DNA of 64,000 nt, taken from contig CP081161.1 of NCBI GenBank assembly GCA_025141675.1, positions 2,845,001 to 2,909,000 on the forward strand, read 5' to 3'. Shown here piece by piece: positions 8,719 through 17,491 of this stretch. Every line of letters starts with the position of its first letter. Position 1 is the first letter of the stretch. The stretch comes from Rhodobacteraceae bacterium S2214. GTDB taxonomy: Bacteria > Pseudomonadota > Alphaproteobacteria > Rhodobacterales > Rhodobacteraceae. The notes beneath the pieces are model-generated. The model was not told where the DNA came from, made no database searches, and saw nothing but the letters and a program-made list of their open reading frames with translations. Made by a program: the position numbers and the translations under genes.

Positions 8719-10278
8719 TTATTTTACTGTGATACGACCGTCTGTGTACGGCGTGTATGCGCCACCCTCAGCCATGAAGGACGCCATGACTTCTGCCAAG
8801 TCCGGACCAAAGTCATATGCGTTTGCCGCATCTTTGAACATCGCGTAACCGTCACCACCGTTACGAACATAGTTGTTCGAAACGACACCATAAGTCGCGG
8901 TAAGATCGATTGCTTCGCCACCGATCATCACGTCAGAAACGCGTGCACCTGCTTCTGCGCTTGCGTCAAACGCAAAGGACATGCCCGCAACCTGTGGGAA
9001 CCGGCCTGCGCCCTCTTCAACTTGGCTCACGCCGTTTTCGAGGGCCGCAACCAGCACGTCACCAGTTACTTCGAATGTGGACAGCGTGTTCTGGAAAGGC
9101 AGCACTGTGTAAACTTCGCCCATTGTGACAGGACCCGCGTCGATCGATGCACGTACGCCGCCACCGTTCTGAATTGCGACCTGAATGCCTTGGTCCTTCA
9201 CACGGGCCAACATAGCGTCAGCCACAAGGTTACCCATAGGGCATTCACGCGCACGGCAATCTTCACGAACGCCGACGATTTCTTCAGCAGTCTCTGCCAC
9301 AACTTGTGTGCGAATCTCTTCGAGAGGCTCTGCCAACTCTGCGATACGCGCAACAACGCTTTCGTCTTCCACAACTTGACCGTCGATCAGGATCGGCTCA
9401 CCGGCAGCTTCTGTGATCACACCGTCATCGTCGAATGTGACGTTCAGCTCGCCCAAGTATTTGCCATATGCATATGCCTGAACAACGGCAGTATCACCAA
9501 CCATTGTCGGGTAAGGACCTTCGGCACGGTCGTTTGTATTGGACAGCAGTGTGTTAGAGTGACCACCAACGATCACATCAACGCCCGTTGTATTCGCAGC
9601 AACCTCCAAATCAACGGCATAGCTAGAGTGGGACAGAACGATGATCTTGTTCACGCCTTCAGCAGTCAGCTTGTCGACTTCGCCTTGAACCGCTGCTATC
9701 GGATCAGAAAACGTAATGTTATCGCCAGGTGACGCCAGCTCATCTGTATCTTCTGGTGTCAGACCGATCAGCCCGATCATTTCGCCACCACGTTCGATCA
9801 CAGTGGACTTCGCCAGCTTTTCCGCAAGCAGCGGCTCAGCTGAGACATCAGCATTCGACATCAACACTGGGAATTCCACGGCATCCATGAAGCCCGCCAG
9901 AACTTCTGGGCCATCGTCAAATTCGTGGTTGCCCACAGTCATGCCGTCATAGCCCAAAAGGTTCATGAACTCGGCCGTCATTGTGCCTTTGTAGTACGTG
10001 TAGAACAGCGTGCCATTAAACTGGTCGCCGCCATCTACGAGAATCGAGTTGTTTGACCGTGAACGCGCGTCAGTCACAGCATTTACCAAACGTGCGGTAC
10101 CACCGAAGCATTCGCCAGCTGCGTTATCTTCGGATGAACATGGACCGTCATATTTGCTGATCGGCTCGTGGCGGTCATGATAGTCGTTCGTGTGAAGAAT
10201 TGTCAGGCTGTAGTCAGCCGCAGCTGCGCCGGCGGTCAAAGCCAAGGCACAAGTTGATGTCAGGATACGTGAAAGCAT
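8719..10278 (-). CDS. periplasmic 5'-nucleotidase / UDP-sugar hydrolase family metallophosphatase
   Basis: A 519-residue secreted enzyme of the UshA family that dephosphorylates nucleotides in the periplasm, supplying phosphate and nucleosides. A signal peptide (ending GAAAA) precedes the two-metal phosphatase domain: LHTNDYHDRHEP, GGDQFNGT, VGNHEFDDGPE, LSHSS and VGGHSN. The C-terminal 5'-nucleotidase substrate domain follows, with NGGGVRASIDAGPVTMGEV and NNYVRNGGDGYAMF. Two close cysteine pairs (CSSEDNAAGEC and CRAREC) fit periplasmic disulfides. ATG 10278 has GGGGGACCCAAA upstream; 23 codons of upstream open frame would hide the signal peptide and are rejected. Confidence 0.9.
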   Translation of the reverse strand: MLSRILTSTCALALTAGAAAADYSLTILHTNDYHDRHEPISKYDGPCSSEDNAAGECFGGTARLVNAVTDARSRSNNSILVDGGDQFNGTLFYTYYKGTMTAEFMNLLGYDGMTVGNHEFDDGPEVLAGFMDAVEFPVLMSNADVSAEPLLAEKLAKSTVIERGGEMIGLIGLTPEDTDELASPGDNITFSDPIAAVQGEVDKLTAEGVNKIIVLSHSSYAVDLEVAANTTGVDVIVGGHSNTLLSNTNDRAEGPYPTMVGDTAVVQAYAYGKYLGELNVTFDDDGVITEAAGEPILIDGQVVEDESVVARIAELAEPLEEIRTQVVAETAEEIVGVREDCRARECPMGNLVADAMLARVKDQGIQVAIQNGGGVRASIDAGPVTMGEVYTVLPFQNTLSTFEVTGDVLVAALENGVSQVEEGAGRFPQVAGMSFAFDASAEAGARVSDVMIGGEAIDLTATYGVVSNNYVRNGGDGYAMFKDAANAYDFGPDLAEVMASFMAEGGAYTPYTDGRITVK

Positions 10279-10428
10279 TTTGGGTCCCCCAAGTTGAATT
10301 AACAGCATCGTGACCCCGCCTTTAACCAGAGTCAAACACCGCCTCACCCTCCCCTAGGGTCAAGTTATGACGGATGCGTAACATTTGATCACCTTGACCA
10401 TTTGTGTGCAAAGCGCCAAACGACCTTT

Positions 10429-10761
10429 ATGCTGATTTACAAAATATTTCGGGGCCCCGAGTGGGCGGACCTTGTGAAGAATGGCGAAACGTCCGGCGCA
10501 CCAATTGATGTTGCTGATGGATTTGTCCACTTTTCGGGAGCGGACACGGTCGCTAAAACCGCCGCGCTTTATTTTGCGGACGCGACTGATCTGGTCCTTG
10601 TCGCGGTGGAAGCCGACGGTATGCGCGATCTCAAGTGGGAAGCATCACGTGGCGGCGCATTGTTCCCACATCTTTTCCGCAAACTGACGTTGGATGACGT
10701 GGTGTGGCACAGGCCCCTTCCCATCATCGAAGGCGTCCATCAATTTCCGGCAGAGCTATGA
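10429..10761 (+). CDS. DUF952 family protein
   Basis: A 110-residue cytoplasmic protein starting [12 protein letters not shown], with [16 protein letters not shown], a typical DUF952 (glutathione S-transferase-domain-like) signature. The biochemical role of the family is not known to me. It overlaps the next gene by ATGA, so translation is probably coupled to pyrD. The start is placed at the ATG that begins the conserved domain; nine more codons of open frame precede it. Confidence 0.8.
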   Translation: MLIYKIFRGPEWADLVKNGETSGAPIDVADGFVHFSGADTVAKTAALYFADATDLVLVAVEADGMRDLKWEASRGGALFPHLFRKLTLDDVVWHRPLPIIEGVHQFPAEL

Positions 10762-11807
10762 AATTACTCGAAGAATACGGCCTCAAGGCGCTCCATAAAC
10801 TTGATCCTGAAGTGGCACATGGCGCTGCCATTGCCGCATTGAACATAGGACTTGGGCCACGGTCAGGTCCGTTTTCATCAGACCGTTTAAAGACCTCTTT
10901 GGCTGGCTTGGAATTACCCAATCCGGTCGGGCTTGCAGCGGGATTCGACAAAAATGCGACCGCCTTGCACGCGCTATCCCGCACCGGTTTTGGTTTTCTG
11001 GAAGTAGGTGCCGCCACGCCGCGCGCCCAACCGGGCAATCCCAAGCCGCGTCTGTTCCGGCTGACCGAAGATCAGGCTGCGATCAACCGCTTTGGATTCA
11101 ATAACGAAGGCATGTACGCGATTGAGCCGCGTTTGGCCGCTCGCCCTGATGGTATTATCGGTCTCAACCTTGGCGCGAATAAAGACAGCGACGACCGCGC
11201 CGCGGATTTCGCGCGTGTTCTGACGCATTGCGGTCCACATCTGGATTTTGCGACTGTGAACGTATCGTCCCCGAACACCGAAAAGCTACGCGACCTGCAA
11301 GGTAAAGCAGCCCTTTCCGCGCTGCTGAATGGTGTCATGGAAGCGAACGATAAACTCGAACGACGTGTACCGATTTTCCTAAAGATCGCGCCCGATTTGA
11401 CGCCCGATGATATCGCGGACGTAGCCGATGTCGCGACTGATGCGCAGCTTTCCGCAATCATCGCTACGAACACCACTTTGGATCGTGAAGGTCTGAAAAG
11501 TGCAAGCAAAGACGAAAAAGGCGGGCTTTCCGGTCAGCCCTTGTTCGAAAAGTCCACGCGCGTTCTTGCTCAGTTAAGCGGTCTGACCCCTCTGCCCATC
11601 ATCGGTGTCGGCGGTATTGGTTCGGCTGAACAAGCCTATCAGAAGATCAGGGCCGGTGCTTGTGCCGTGCAGCTATACACTGCTTTAGTCTATGGCGGGA
11701 TTTCCCTAGTCGACGACATTACTCGTGGTCTTGACGCGCTTTTGGAACGTGACGGATTTGCGCATGTGATCGATGCCGTGGGTGCCGGGCGCGCAGACTG
11801 GACCTAA
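10758..11807 (+). CDS. pyrD: dihydroorotate dehydrogenase (quinone), class 2
   Basis: A 349-residue enzyme that oxidises dihydroorotate to orotate in pyrimidine synthesis and passes electrons to quinone at the inner membrane. Class 2 features are visible: an N-terminal helical extension ([18 protein letters not shown]), the FMN barrel motifs [10 protein letters not shown] and [19 protein letters not shown], the catalytic-Ser segment [22 protein letters not shown] and the phosphate site [11 protein letters not shown]. The start overlaps the DUF952 stop by ATGA. The stop directly abuts that of the convergent HAD gene. Confidence 0.95.
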   Translation: MKLLEEYGLKALHKLDPEVAHGAAIAALNIGLGPRSGPFSSDRLKTSLAGLELPNPVGLAAGFDKNATALHALSRTGFGFLEVGAATPRAQPGNPKPRLFRLTEDQAAINRFGFNNEGMYAIEPRLAARPDGIIGLNLGANKDSDDRAADFARVLTHCGPHLDFATVNVSSPNTEKLRDLQGKAALSALLNGVMEANDKLERRVPIFLKIAPDLTPDDIADVADVATDAQLSAIIATNTTLDREGLKSASKDEKGGLSGQPLFEKSTRVLAQLSGLTPLPIIGVGGIGSAEQAYQKIRAGACAVQLYTALVYGGISLVDDITRGLDALLERDGFAHVIDAVGAGRADWT

Positions 11808-12515
11808 TTAGGATTTAGGCAGCTTATCCAACCAATTCGGTAGGTCCGCGATAGAATCGAGCACGATATCCGCAAACGGCGACAGCTCCGCGTGCAGCGC
11901 AGGCCCCGTCAAAACACCAACGGTTCGCATGCCTGCAGCGCGACCAGCGTGCAGATCGTGCAAACTGTCACCGACCATCACACATTCGGCGGGCTTTAGA
12001 TTTTCATGTTCGCAAAACGCCAATAGCTGCCCAGGTGCGGGTTTTTCCCCAAAGCCGCTATCATACCCCGCAATGAACCCGAAAAAGTCAGTTACATTTG
12101 CCTGAGCAAGATTTGCCCGCGCCGGTGCTGCACCGTCGTTAGTCGCGATTCCCAGCTTCAAGTCGCGGCGACGCAGATCAGAGAATAGATATTGCAGATC
12201 AGTCACTTGCACCTGTGGCGTGTCCGACGTTGCCTGTGTCATCCGGTCGATCAAAGCGTCTTTGTCCTGATCCAACGTGAACGGAAGGATTGCTTCGGCT
12301 ACGGTTTCTGCCGTCGATGCAATTACGATGCTTCCGGGGCGGAAAACAGCATTTGCGTGATCGAACCCTAGTACACCAGCCAATACAGGCGTCTGCGAAA
12401 GATCATGGGCACATTCATTTTCGATTATTGTCTTCGTGATTGCGCCCCACGTTTTATTGAAGTCAAAAAGGGTGCCGTCCTTGTCAAAAATGATGCCAGC
12501 TACATTCAGGTCCAA
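11808..12515 (-). CDS. HAD-superfamily phosphatase, phosphoglycolate-phosphatase-like
   Basis: A 235-residue HAD hydrolase. Motif I is FDKDGTLFDF, motif II IATNDG, the motif III lysine lies in EKPAPG and motif IV is MVGDSLHDLHAG. Such enzymes dephosphorylate small metabolites such as 2-phosphoglycolate; the substrate is not determined. The start is a TTG with GGAGG seven bases upstream and gives the family-typical MDLNVAGIIFDKDG beginning. It overlaps the end of the DUF3572 gene by 10 bases, so the pair is co-translated. Confidence 0.85.
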   Translation of the reverse strand: MDLNVAGIIFDKDGTLFDFNKTWGAITKTIIENECAHDLSQTPVLAGVLGFDHANAVFRPGSIVIASTAETVAEAILPFTLDQDKDALIDRMTQATSDTPQVQVTDLQYLFSDLRRRDLKLGIATNDGAAPARANLAQANVTDFFGFIAGYDSGFGEKPAPGQLLAFCEHENLKPAECVMVGDSLHDLHAGRAAGMRTVGVLTGPALHAELSPFADIVLDSIADLPNWLDKLPKS

Positions 12516-12784
12516 TGGACGGCCTCCGCGCCTGGTAAAGCATATCGTGCCATAAGGGGTTGATCATAAGGCAAATTGATCGTGTCACAGAACGCCATGA
12601 CCCAAGAATCATCCATTGTTATGAATTCAAGAACCGAAGCTTGAAAGGCAGGATCCGTTGCCCGCGCCTTTAGGTCTTCGACAGAGCTTCCTGTCGCACC
12701 CAGAAACGTGGGGCACAGGTCTTCGTTCCCGACAAGCCACCCAAGCGCCTGTAAAGCAATCGTTTCTGCGGTGTCTGGGCTCAT
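12506..12784 (-). CDS. DUF3572 family protein
   Basis: A 92-residue protein (MSPDTAETIALQALGWLVG, then FLGATGSSVEDLKARATDP), typical of the alphaproteobacterial DUF3572 family, whose function is unknown. It is the first gene of a two-gene unit with the HAD phosphatase and runs divergently from the PleD-like gene across a 98-base gap that should hold both promoters. Confidence 0.8.
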   Translation of the reverse strand: MSPDTAETIALQALGWLVGNEDLCPTFLGATGSSVEDLKARATDPAFQASVLEFITMDDSWVMAFCDTINLPYDQPLMARYALPGAEAVHWT

Positions 12785-12882
12785 TTTCGGTGCTCACTTT
12801 TGTTGGCAACAATATTTTAACTATTCCGCATCAAATTGACCGCAGGGGCCGGGTGGAACAAGCCCTTGATAAAGGAAATACG

Positions 12883-14274
12883 ATGTCAGGTAGAATACTG
12901 ATTATCGATACGGTCGCGACTAATCGTATCGTGATGAAAGTGAAACTTCTTTCGGCGCAATACGATGTTGTCGCTTGCGCAACCCAAGATGAAGCCAAAG
13001 CATCATTTATCGAACAACGCCCAGATCTGATTGTCATCAATCTTGCTGATCATGTTGAAGATCACCACGCTTTTTGCCGGGCGCTGAAAAATTGCCCTGA
13101 TACTTCTGATATTTCCATCGTCGGGACGGGCATTGCCGACACCGCACGTGCCAGATTTGCGGCACTGGACGCAGGCGCAGATGATATTCTGCCCAGCCCA
13201 ATCAACGACACATTGCTGCACGCACGTATTCGCAGCTTACTACGAAAGCGGCACACGCCTGCGGAACTTTGGATGCGCGAAGGGACACAACGCGCATTGG
13301 GCTTTGAAGAAGTTGTTGCAGGTTTCGAACGCCCACCACGTATCACATTGCTTACCGCAAACCCCGTGCTCAGCACAGGTTTGACAGCGCGCCTTAACCG
13401 CATCAATTCGTTGGGCGTGACGGTCCTTGGCATTGATGAAGTTCTCAGAACGACCGCAATCTCTCAGAACCCAGACTTGTTCGTTATTGACAGTACGACC
13501 ATGCGCAACCCGCGCGAGGATCTGTTCCGTCTTGTCGCGGATCTGCGATCACGTGATCAAACACGCCATATTTCCCAACTTGTTAGCTTATCATCCGATG
13601 CCGTCGAAACAGCCGCGATGGCGCTCGATCTTGGCGCTGATGATGTCATCACAACAACTGTTGCGTCGGATGAATTGGGCATTCGGTGTGTCGCGCTGGC
13701 TCGGCGCAAGCGGCAACAGGAACAATTGCGCACGACCGTACGGGATGGGCTTAAAGCGGCGGTCACTGATCCGCTGACTGGGCTGTACAATCGCAGGTAT
13801 GCGACCCCCTACCTAACTGAAATTGCCAAGCAGTCGAAAAAGACAGGACAGGAATTTGCGGTGATGATGATCGATATCGATCATTTCAAAGCCATCAATG
13901 ACACACACGGGCACGCGGCGGGTGACGCCGTACTAGTCGAACTTGCCGATCGATTGCGCAACAATCTGCGCGCAATTGATCTAATTGCACGCGTCGGCGG
14001 TGAAGAATTTCTGGTCGCACTTCCCCATAGCACACCAGAACAAGCGCAGACTGCAGCAAACCGCCTGTGTCGCTTGGTCAATCAGAAACACTTCAGCGTC
14101 GGGGCGAATAGGCAGCCATTGCGCGTTACCATCTCAGTCGGCGTCGCCGTTGGATGCGTCGAGAGCACAGACATCATCGGAGCGGACGACATGTGCCACC
14201 AAGCGGACGGTGCATTGTATATCGCTAAATCATCCGGCCGGGACCGCGTTTCCCTTGCACACTCAGCCGCCTGA
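12883..14274 (+). CDS. PleD-like diguanylate cyclase with two degenerate receiver domains
   Basis: A 463-residue protein with REC-REC-GGDEF order, predicted to make cyclic di-GMP. The GGDEF domain (about residues 295-460) is intact: DPLTGLYNRR, MIDIDHFKAIND and the active site RVGGEEF. An RxxD inhibitory site (RAID) stands five residues before it. In the first receiver the acidic pocket is reduced to one Asp (IDTVATN), the phosphoacceptor position is Asn (IVINLAD) and the switch Lys is Ser (LPSPIND). The second receiver also lacks the Lys. Control by phosphorylation in the usual way is therefore unlikely. The start has AAAGGAAA upstream. The 3' end overlaps the convergent gene by 12 bases. 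Confidence 0.85.
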   Translation: MSGRILIIDTVATNRIVMKVKLLSAQYDVVACATQDEAKASFIEQRPDLIVINLADHVEDHHAFCRALKNCPDTSDISIVGTGIADTARARFAALDAGADDILPSPINDTLLHARIRSLLRKRHTPAELWMREGTQRALGFEEVVAGFERPPRITLLTANPVLSTGLTARLNRINSLGVTVLGIDEVLRTTAISQNPDLFVIDSTTMRNPREDLFRLVADLRSRDQTRHISQLVSLSSDAVETAAMALDLGADDVITTTVASDELGIRCVALARRKRQQEQLRTTVRDGLKAAVTDPLTGLYNRRYATPYLTEIAKQSKKTGQEFAVMMIDIDHFKAINDTHGHAAGDAVLVELADRLRNNLRAIDLIARVGGEEFLVALPHSTPEQAQTAANRLCRLVNQKHFSVGANRQPLRVTISVGVAVGCVESTDIIGADDMCHQADGALYIAKSSGRDRVSLAHSAA

Positions 14275-14769
14275 GTTGGGTCGCGGCGGTCGTTGATCGT
14301 CGCGATTTCCACGACGTTCACTGTTTTCTCGTAGGCGACCAGCAAAGGCAGTGCGTTCTTCCAAAGTCATTTCAGTTACCCGCACGACGAACGCGGCCAA
14401 GGCCCTTCCCTGAAGCTCAAATTGACGTTCCTGCTGAATTTGAAAAATGCGCGACAACGCCTCTGGATCAAATGGTTGACTTTCAAGCACCAAGATCAAG
14501 TCCTCAAACGCTTGGCGGCGTTCCAGACGAGAAAGCCCAGGCTTGCCTGGACCACGCCGCAATTGATCACCAATCTCGCGTCGATCCTTCGGAGGCAGCG
14601 CTGCAGTCAACGGCCCTAGTCGCACGTCAAACGCACCCGGAGGCGTCCCACCGCTCCGCAAGTACGCGCCGCCGACCAGACCTAGTATCAGTAGGTTTAT
14701 CGCCAGCGACGTCACAAGAACAATACGCCAAACGCGACGTGGTTTCGTCTGTTTCTGCATATTACCCAT
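14263..14769 (-). CDS. membrane-anchored periplasmic heavy-metal-sensor-like protein (CpxP/Metal_resist type)
   Basis: A 168-residue protein with one N-terminal membrane helix (VWRIVLVTSLAINLLILGLV) and an Arg/Glu-rich helical periplasmic part that ends in a Pro/Arg/Asn tail. Length, topology and the repeated R-Q-A-F-E-D-L helices resemble periplasmic metal-sensor or CpxP-like proteins. It is the last gene of the ECF sigma operon; its start overlaps the stop of the anti-sigma-like gene by 8 bases. A role in modulating the envelope stress signal is inferred from this context. An alternative start is ATG 14760. Confidence 0.7.
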   Translation of the reverse strand: MGNMQKQTKPRRVWRIVLVTSLAINLLILGLVGGAYLRSGGTPPGAFDVRLGPLTAALPPKDRREIGDQLRRGPGKPGLSRLERRQAFEDLILVLESQPFDPEALSRIFQIQQERQFELQGRALAAFVVRVTEMTLEERTAFAGRLRENSERRGNRDDQRPPRPNSGG

Positions 14770-15112
14770 CCACTCCATCACTGAAGTTGCCAAGCATATC
14801 ACCGCCGAACAAATCGACAGTTTGCGTTGAACCAAGCACAGTCGTCGCCATATTTTCCAGCCCAACAGGTGGCGCAACACCGATCCACAGCCCAGCTACA
14901 CCCGCCATGGCGATCCCACCGATTGCTGGCCAGCCGCCGATCATATCAAGGACCGCGCCCCAAAGCGTTTGCTGCGAGGGGGCAATGTTGCGCGGTTGTA
15001 CTTGCACAGCATCGATCAGAACCCTTGCCATCAAATCTGAGGGAACGGTCGGTTTGATCTGCGCCGTTTGTCCCAGCAAATCATCAAGTTCGGTCTGATT
15101 CTGATCAGTCAT
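14762..15112 (-). CDS. probable anti-sigma factor, single-pass membrane protein
   Basis: A 116-residue protein with a cytoplasmic N-terminal segment of about 60 residues (ELDDLLGQTAQIKPTVPSDLMARVL), one membrane helix (AIGGIAMAGVAGLWIGV) and a short periplasmic tail. Its start overlaps the sigma factor stop by eight bases, the usual sigma/anti-sigma coupling. There is no HxxxCxxC zinc motif. Size, topology and position are the only evidence for anti-sigma function. Confidence 0.65.
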   Translation of the reverse strand: MTDQNQTELDDLLGQTAQIKPTVPSDLMARVLIDAVQVQPRNIAPSQQTLWGAVLDMIGGWPAIGGIAMAGVAGLWIGVAPPVGLENMATTVLGSTQTVDLFGGDMLGNFSDGVDG

Positions 15113-15692
15113 CGTCGTACCCCAGTGTTGCGCGGCGTCCTGCCAAAAGACTAGCAAGAGCCCGCTTTCCACGTGCTGTTAGACTTTCCACGGACCGCAC
15201 GCTAATGTCCATGATCTGCGCGATTTCAGGGTTCGCGAGCCCTTCGAGATGCCGCAATGACACGGCTTGCGCTTGTCGTTCCGGCAATTGTGCCATCGCG
15301 TCGGATAAGGCAGCCATCCGCGCGCGGGTTTGTAGTTGATCGGCCACCCCCGGTGTTGGATCAGCCGGTTCTGCGATCTGATCCATCCCAACGGACGCGC
15401 CTCTGTTCCTTTTACGCAGGCGATCCGTACAAAGATTGGCCACCACACGGTACAACCAAGTCGAAATTTGCGCTTCGCCATCACGCCAGTCAGGCGCGAT
15501 TTTCCAAAGTCGCATCATCGCCTCTTGAGCAACGTCTTCGGCTTCCATCCGATCAGACAACATGCGCGTGGCCTGCCCTAAAACCCCCGGCAACAGCCGG
15601 GACGCTAGGGCCTGCGCCGCACAGGAATCACCTGCCGCATAAGCCGCAAGCAATGCCGCATCTGGCATCGAGGGATCGATCGTGTCTGTCAT
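15105..15692 (-). CDS. ECF-family RNA polymerase sigma factor
   Basis: A 195-residue group IV sigma factor. Region 2 contains EDVAQEAMMRLWKIAP and ISTWLYRVVANLCTDRLRKR. Region 4 contains LPERQAQAVSLRHLEGL and a helix-turn-helix IMDISVRSVESLTARGKRAL. It should direct transcription of an envelope stress regulon, probably including its own operon with the downstream anti-sigma-like and metal-sensor-like genes. I chose ATG 15692 (MTDTIDPS); a GTG five codons upstream is possible, and neither has a clear ribosome binding site. The EF-hand gene lies 55 bases upstream on the same strand. Confidence 0.9.
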   Translation of the reverse strand: MTDTIDPSMPDAALLAAYAAGDSCAAQALASRLLPGVLGQATRMLSDRMEAEDVAQEAMMRLWKIAPDWRDGEAQISTWLYRVVANLCTDRLRKRNRGASVGMDQIAEPADPTPGVADQLQTRARMAALSDAMAQLPERQAQAVSLRHLEGLANPEIAQIMDISVRSVESLTARGKRALASLLAGRRATLGYDDD

Positions 15693-15747
15693 CAGGTGTG
15701 AGGCCACATCATTTTATCGGCACAAACAACCCCTCTTTGCGATCAGA

Positions 15748-16239
15748 TCAGCCGCGACCACCGCCGTGACCGTGACGCCCGCCATTCTTGCCACCGCGTT
15801 CGCCACGACCACCACGACCACCACGTTCAGAGGCGGCTTCGAATTCATCTTCGCTGATCACGCCGTCATCATCAGAATCGGCACGTTCAAATGCCCGCTC
15901 GGCACGATTACCGTCACGTTCTGGCAATTCGGATTGCTGGATTTCGCCGTCGCCGTTTTCGTCAAGGCGTTCCAACATACGTTCGACCATCTGTGCTGCG
16001 CGCCCTTCTGAACGTTCCGACGCACGCGCCAGAAGCTCTGCTTCGGACAGGGCACCATTGCCATTAGTGTCGGCTGTCGCAAAGCGTTGCTCGCCCTGTG
16101 CGGCAAGTTCTTCCACTGTGATTGAGCCATCACCGTTCGTGTCCAATGTCGCAAAATCGGGGCGTTCCTGTGCCTGCGCACCCGTTGCAACCAAACCAAA
16201 GCCTGCAACGATTGCTGCCATCAATACTGGAGTTTTCAT
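15748..16239 (-). CDS. secreted EF-hand calcium-binding protein with Gly/Arg-rich tail
   Basis: A 163-residue protein with a Sec signal peptide (ending GAQAQ) and four canonical EF-hand loops: DTNGDGSITVEE (residue 33), DTNGNGALSEAE (57), DENGDGEIQQSE (93) and DSDDDGVISEDE (121). The last 30 residues are almost entirely Gly, Arg, Lys and His, a basic tail that could bind metal or anionic surfaces. It is the first gene of the ECF sigma operon, so calcium or metal binding in the periplasm may feed the stress signal; that link is inference. Confidence 0.85.
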   Translation of the reverse strand: MKTPVLMAAIVAGFGLVATGAQAQERPDFATLDTNGDGSITVEELAAQGEQRFATADTNGNGALSEAELLARASERSEGRAAQMVERMLERLDENGDGEIQQSELPERDGNRAERAFERADSDDDGVISEDEFEAASERGGRGGRGERGGKNGGRHGHGGGRG

Positions 16240-16423
16240 AACTTTTCCTTTTCAGTCATTGCCGGATTACCGCCGGATCTGTCTTTCAAACGACTGCACA
16301 AAAAACTTCCGTCGCAACTTTTTCACTTTTTTTCACTGACCCGAGGCATCCTGCCGCATAAGGGCTTCCCTCCCTTTTCAAACGTCGAACAAAGGCGCAT
16401 GTAGTGTGTGAAAAGGAAATCAG

Positions 16424-16819
16424 ATGACTGACATTGCTCAAACGACCGACATGGCCGATCGCCCGATGAAGCCTGCGATGTGGCGCGGACTGCAGCGCAA
16501 ATGCCCGAATTGCGGCGAAGGACATATGTTTGACGGCTATCTTAAGGTTGCAGATCAATGTCCGGTCTGCTCTGAAACACTGTCGCACCACCGTGCTGAC
16601 GACGGCCCTGCATATCTGACCATTCTGATCGTCGCGCATATTTTGGGTTTTGGCATTCACTTTGTTTGGTCGTGGTTTCGTCCCGAACCATTGGTGATGG
16701 CCACGATTTTTACGGTCGGTAGCGTTGCACTGTCGCTCTATCTGCTGCCGCGCCTGAAAGGCATGATTGTCGGCATTCAATGGGCCAAACGGATGCATGG
16801 ATTCGGTCAGGCGGAGTAA
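16424..16819 (+). CDS. DUF983 family membrane protein with zinc-ribbon motif
   Basis: A 131-residue protein. The N-terminal half has a CPNCGEG ... CPVC zinc-ribbon-like pair, followed by ADDGPAYLTILIV, the DUF983 signature. Two membrane helices follow (residues ~65-87 and ~93-112). The molecular function is unknown. The start has AAGGAAATCAG upstream, and the NUDIX gene begins at the base after its stop, so the two form an operon. Confidence 0.88.
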   Translation: MTDIAQTTDMADRPMKPAMWRGLQRKCPNCGEGHMFDGYLKVADQCPVCSETLSHHRADDGPAYLTILIVAHILGFGIHFVWSWFRPEPLVMATIFTVGSVALSLYLLPRLKGMIVGIQWAKRMHGFGQAE

Positions 16820-17491
16820 ATGATGGATAAATCGGCGCTCCGTGATGCGGCTACGGTCATCGTTTTGCGGGATCGGACGTCCGTTCTAATGGGACAGCGC
16901 GGCAGTTCAGCGGCGTTTATGCCCGGTAAGTTTGTCTTTCCGGGAGGCGCTGTTGATCCAGGTGACGCGCACCTCAATTTGCCGCCACTAAATCCAACGT
17001 GTGAAAACCGCCTTGAATCCGAATCTGACTTACCCGCGACGGCCTTAACGGCGGCGGCCATTCGTGAGCTTTGGGAAGAAACCGGTCAGATTTTGGGGAC
17101 ATCGGAACCTTGGGATGATGCGCCAGCGGACTGGGCAGACTTTGCCAAGACAGGCTTTCGACCTGATCCATCTCCGCTGTCATTCTTTTTCCGTGCGGTC
17201 ACGCCGCATGGTCGGCCGCGTCGTTTTGACGCCCGCTTTTTCCTTGCCGATGCGGCCGCACTCGCATCTGATCCGGATGATTTTTCGACCGCTGAAGATG
17301 AATTGTCCCATCTGCAATGGGTCCCACTAAAAGATGCGCGCCGGTTTGACCTACCCTTCATCACGAAAGTTGTTCTGGCTGAATTGATTGATCACATTGA
17401 CCGTGACGGCCCCATCGCATCAGTTCCTTTCTTTCGCAACGATGACGAAGCACACCTGATTTCCAGATTAGGCAACGCTGACCCGCTTTAG
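16820..17491 (+). CDS. NUDIX hydrolase
   Basis: A 223-residue NUDIX protein. After GKFVFPGGAVDPGD there is a ~30-residue insertion before AAIRELWEETGQILG, so the Nudix box is stretched in its first part but keeps the REL-EE-G metal-binding core. The length and insertion resemble the NUDT7/19-like CoA-pyrophosphatase or RNA-decapping branch; the substrate is not certain. It follows DUF983 with no gap. Its stop shares bases with that of the convergent transporter gene. Confidence 0.85.
   Translation: MMDKSALRDAATVIVLRDRTSVLMGQRGSSAAFMPGKFVFPGGAVDPGDAHLNLPPLNPTCENRLESESDLPATALTAAAIRELWEETGQILGTSEPWDDAPADWADFAKTGFRPDPSPLSFFFRAVTPHGRPRRFDARFFLADAAALASDPDDFSTAEDELSHLQWVPLKDARRFDLPFITKVVLAELIDHIDRDGPIASVPFFRNDDEAHLISRLGNADPL

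Noticed and set aside
8419..9732. 437-codon plus-strand open frame
   Set aside because: It is antisense to yedK and the 5'-nucleotidase gene, has Cys/His/Arg-rich composition typical of shadow frames, and no ribosome binding site or family motif.
16240..16423. GGAAC-type ECF promoter upstream of the EF-hand gene
   Set aside because: A GGAAG and CGTT pair occurs on the minus strand, but the 13-base spacing is too short for a known ECF promoter.
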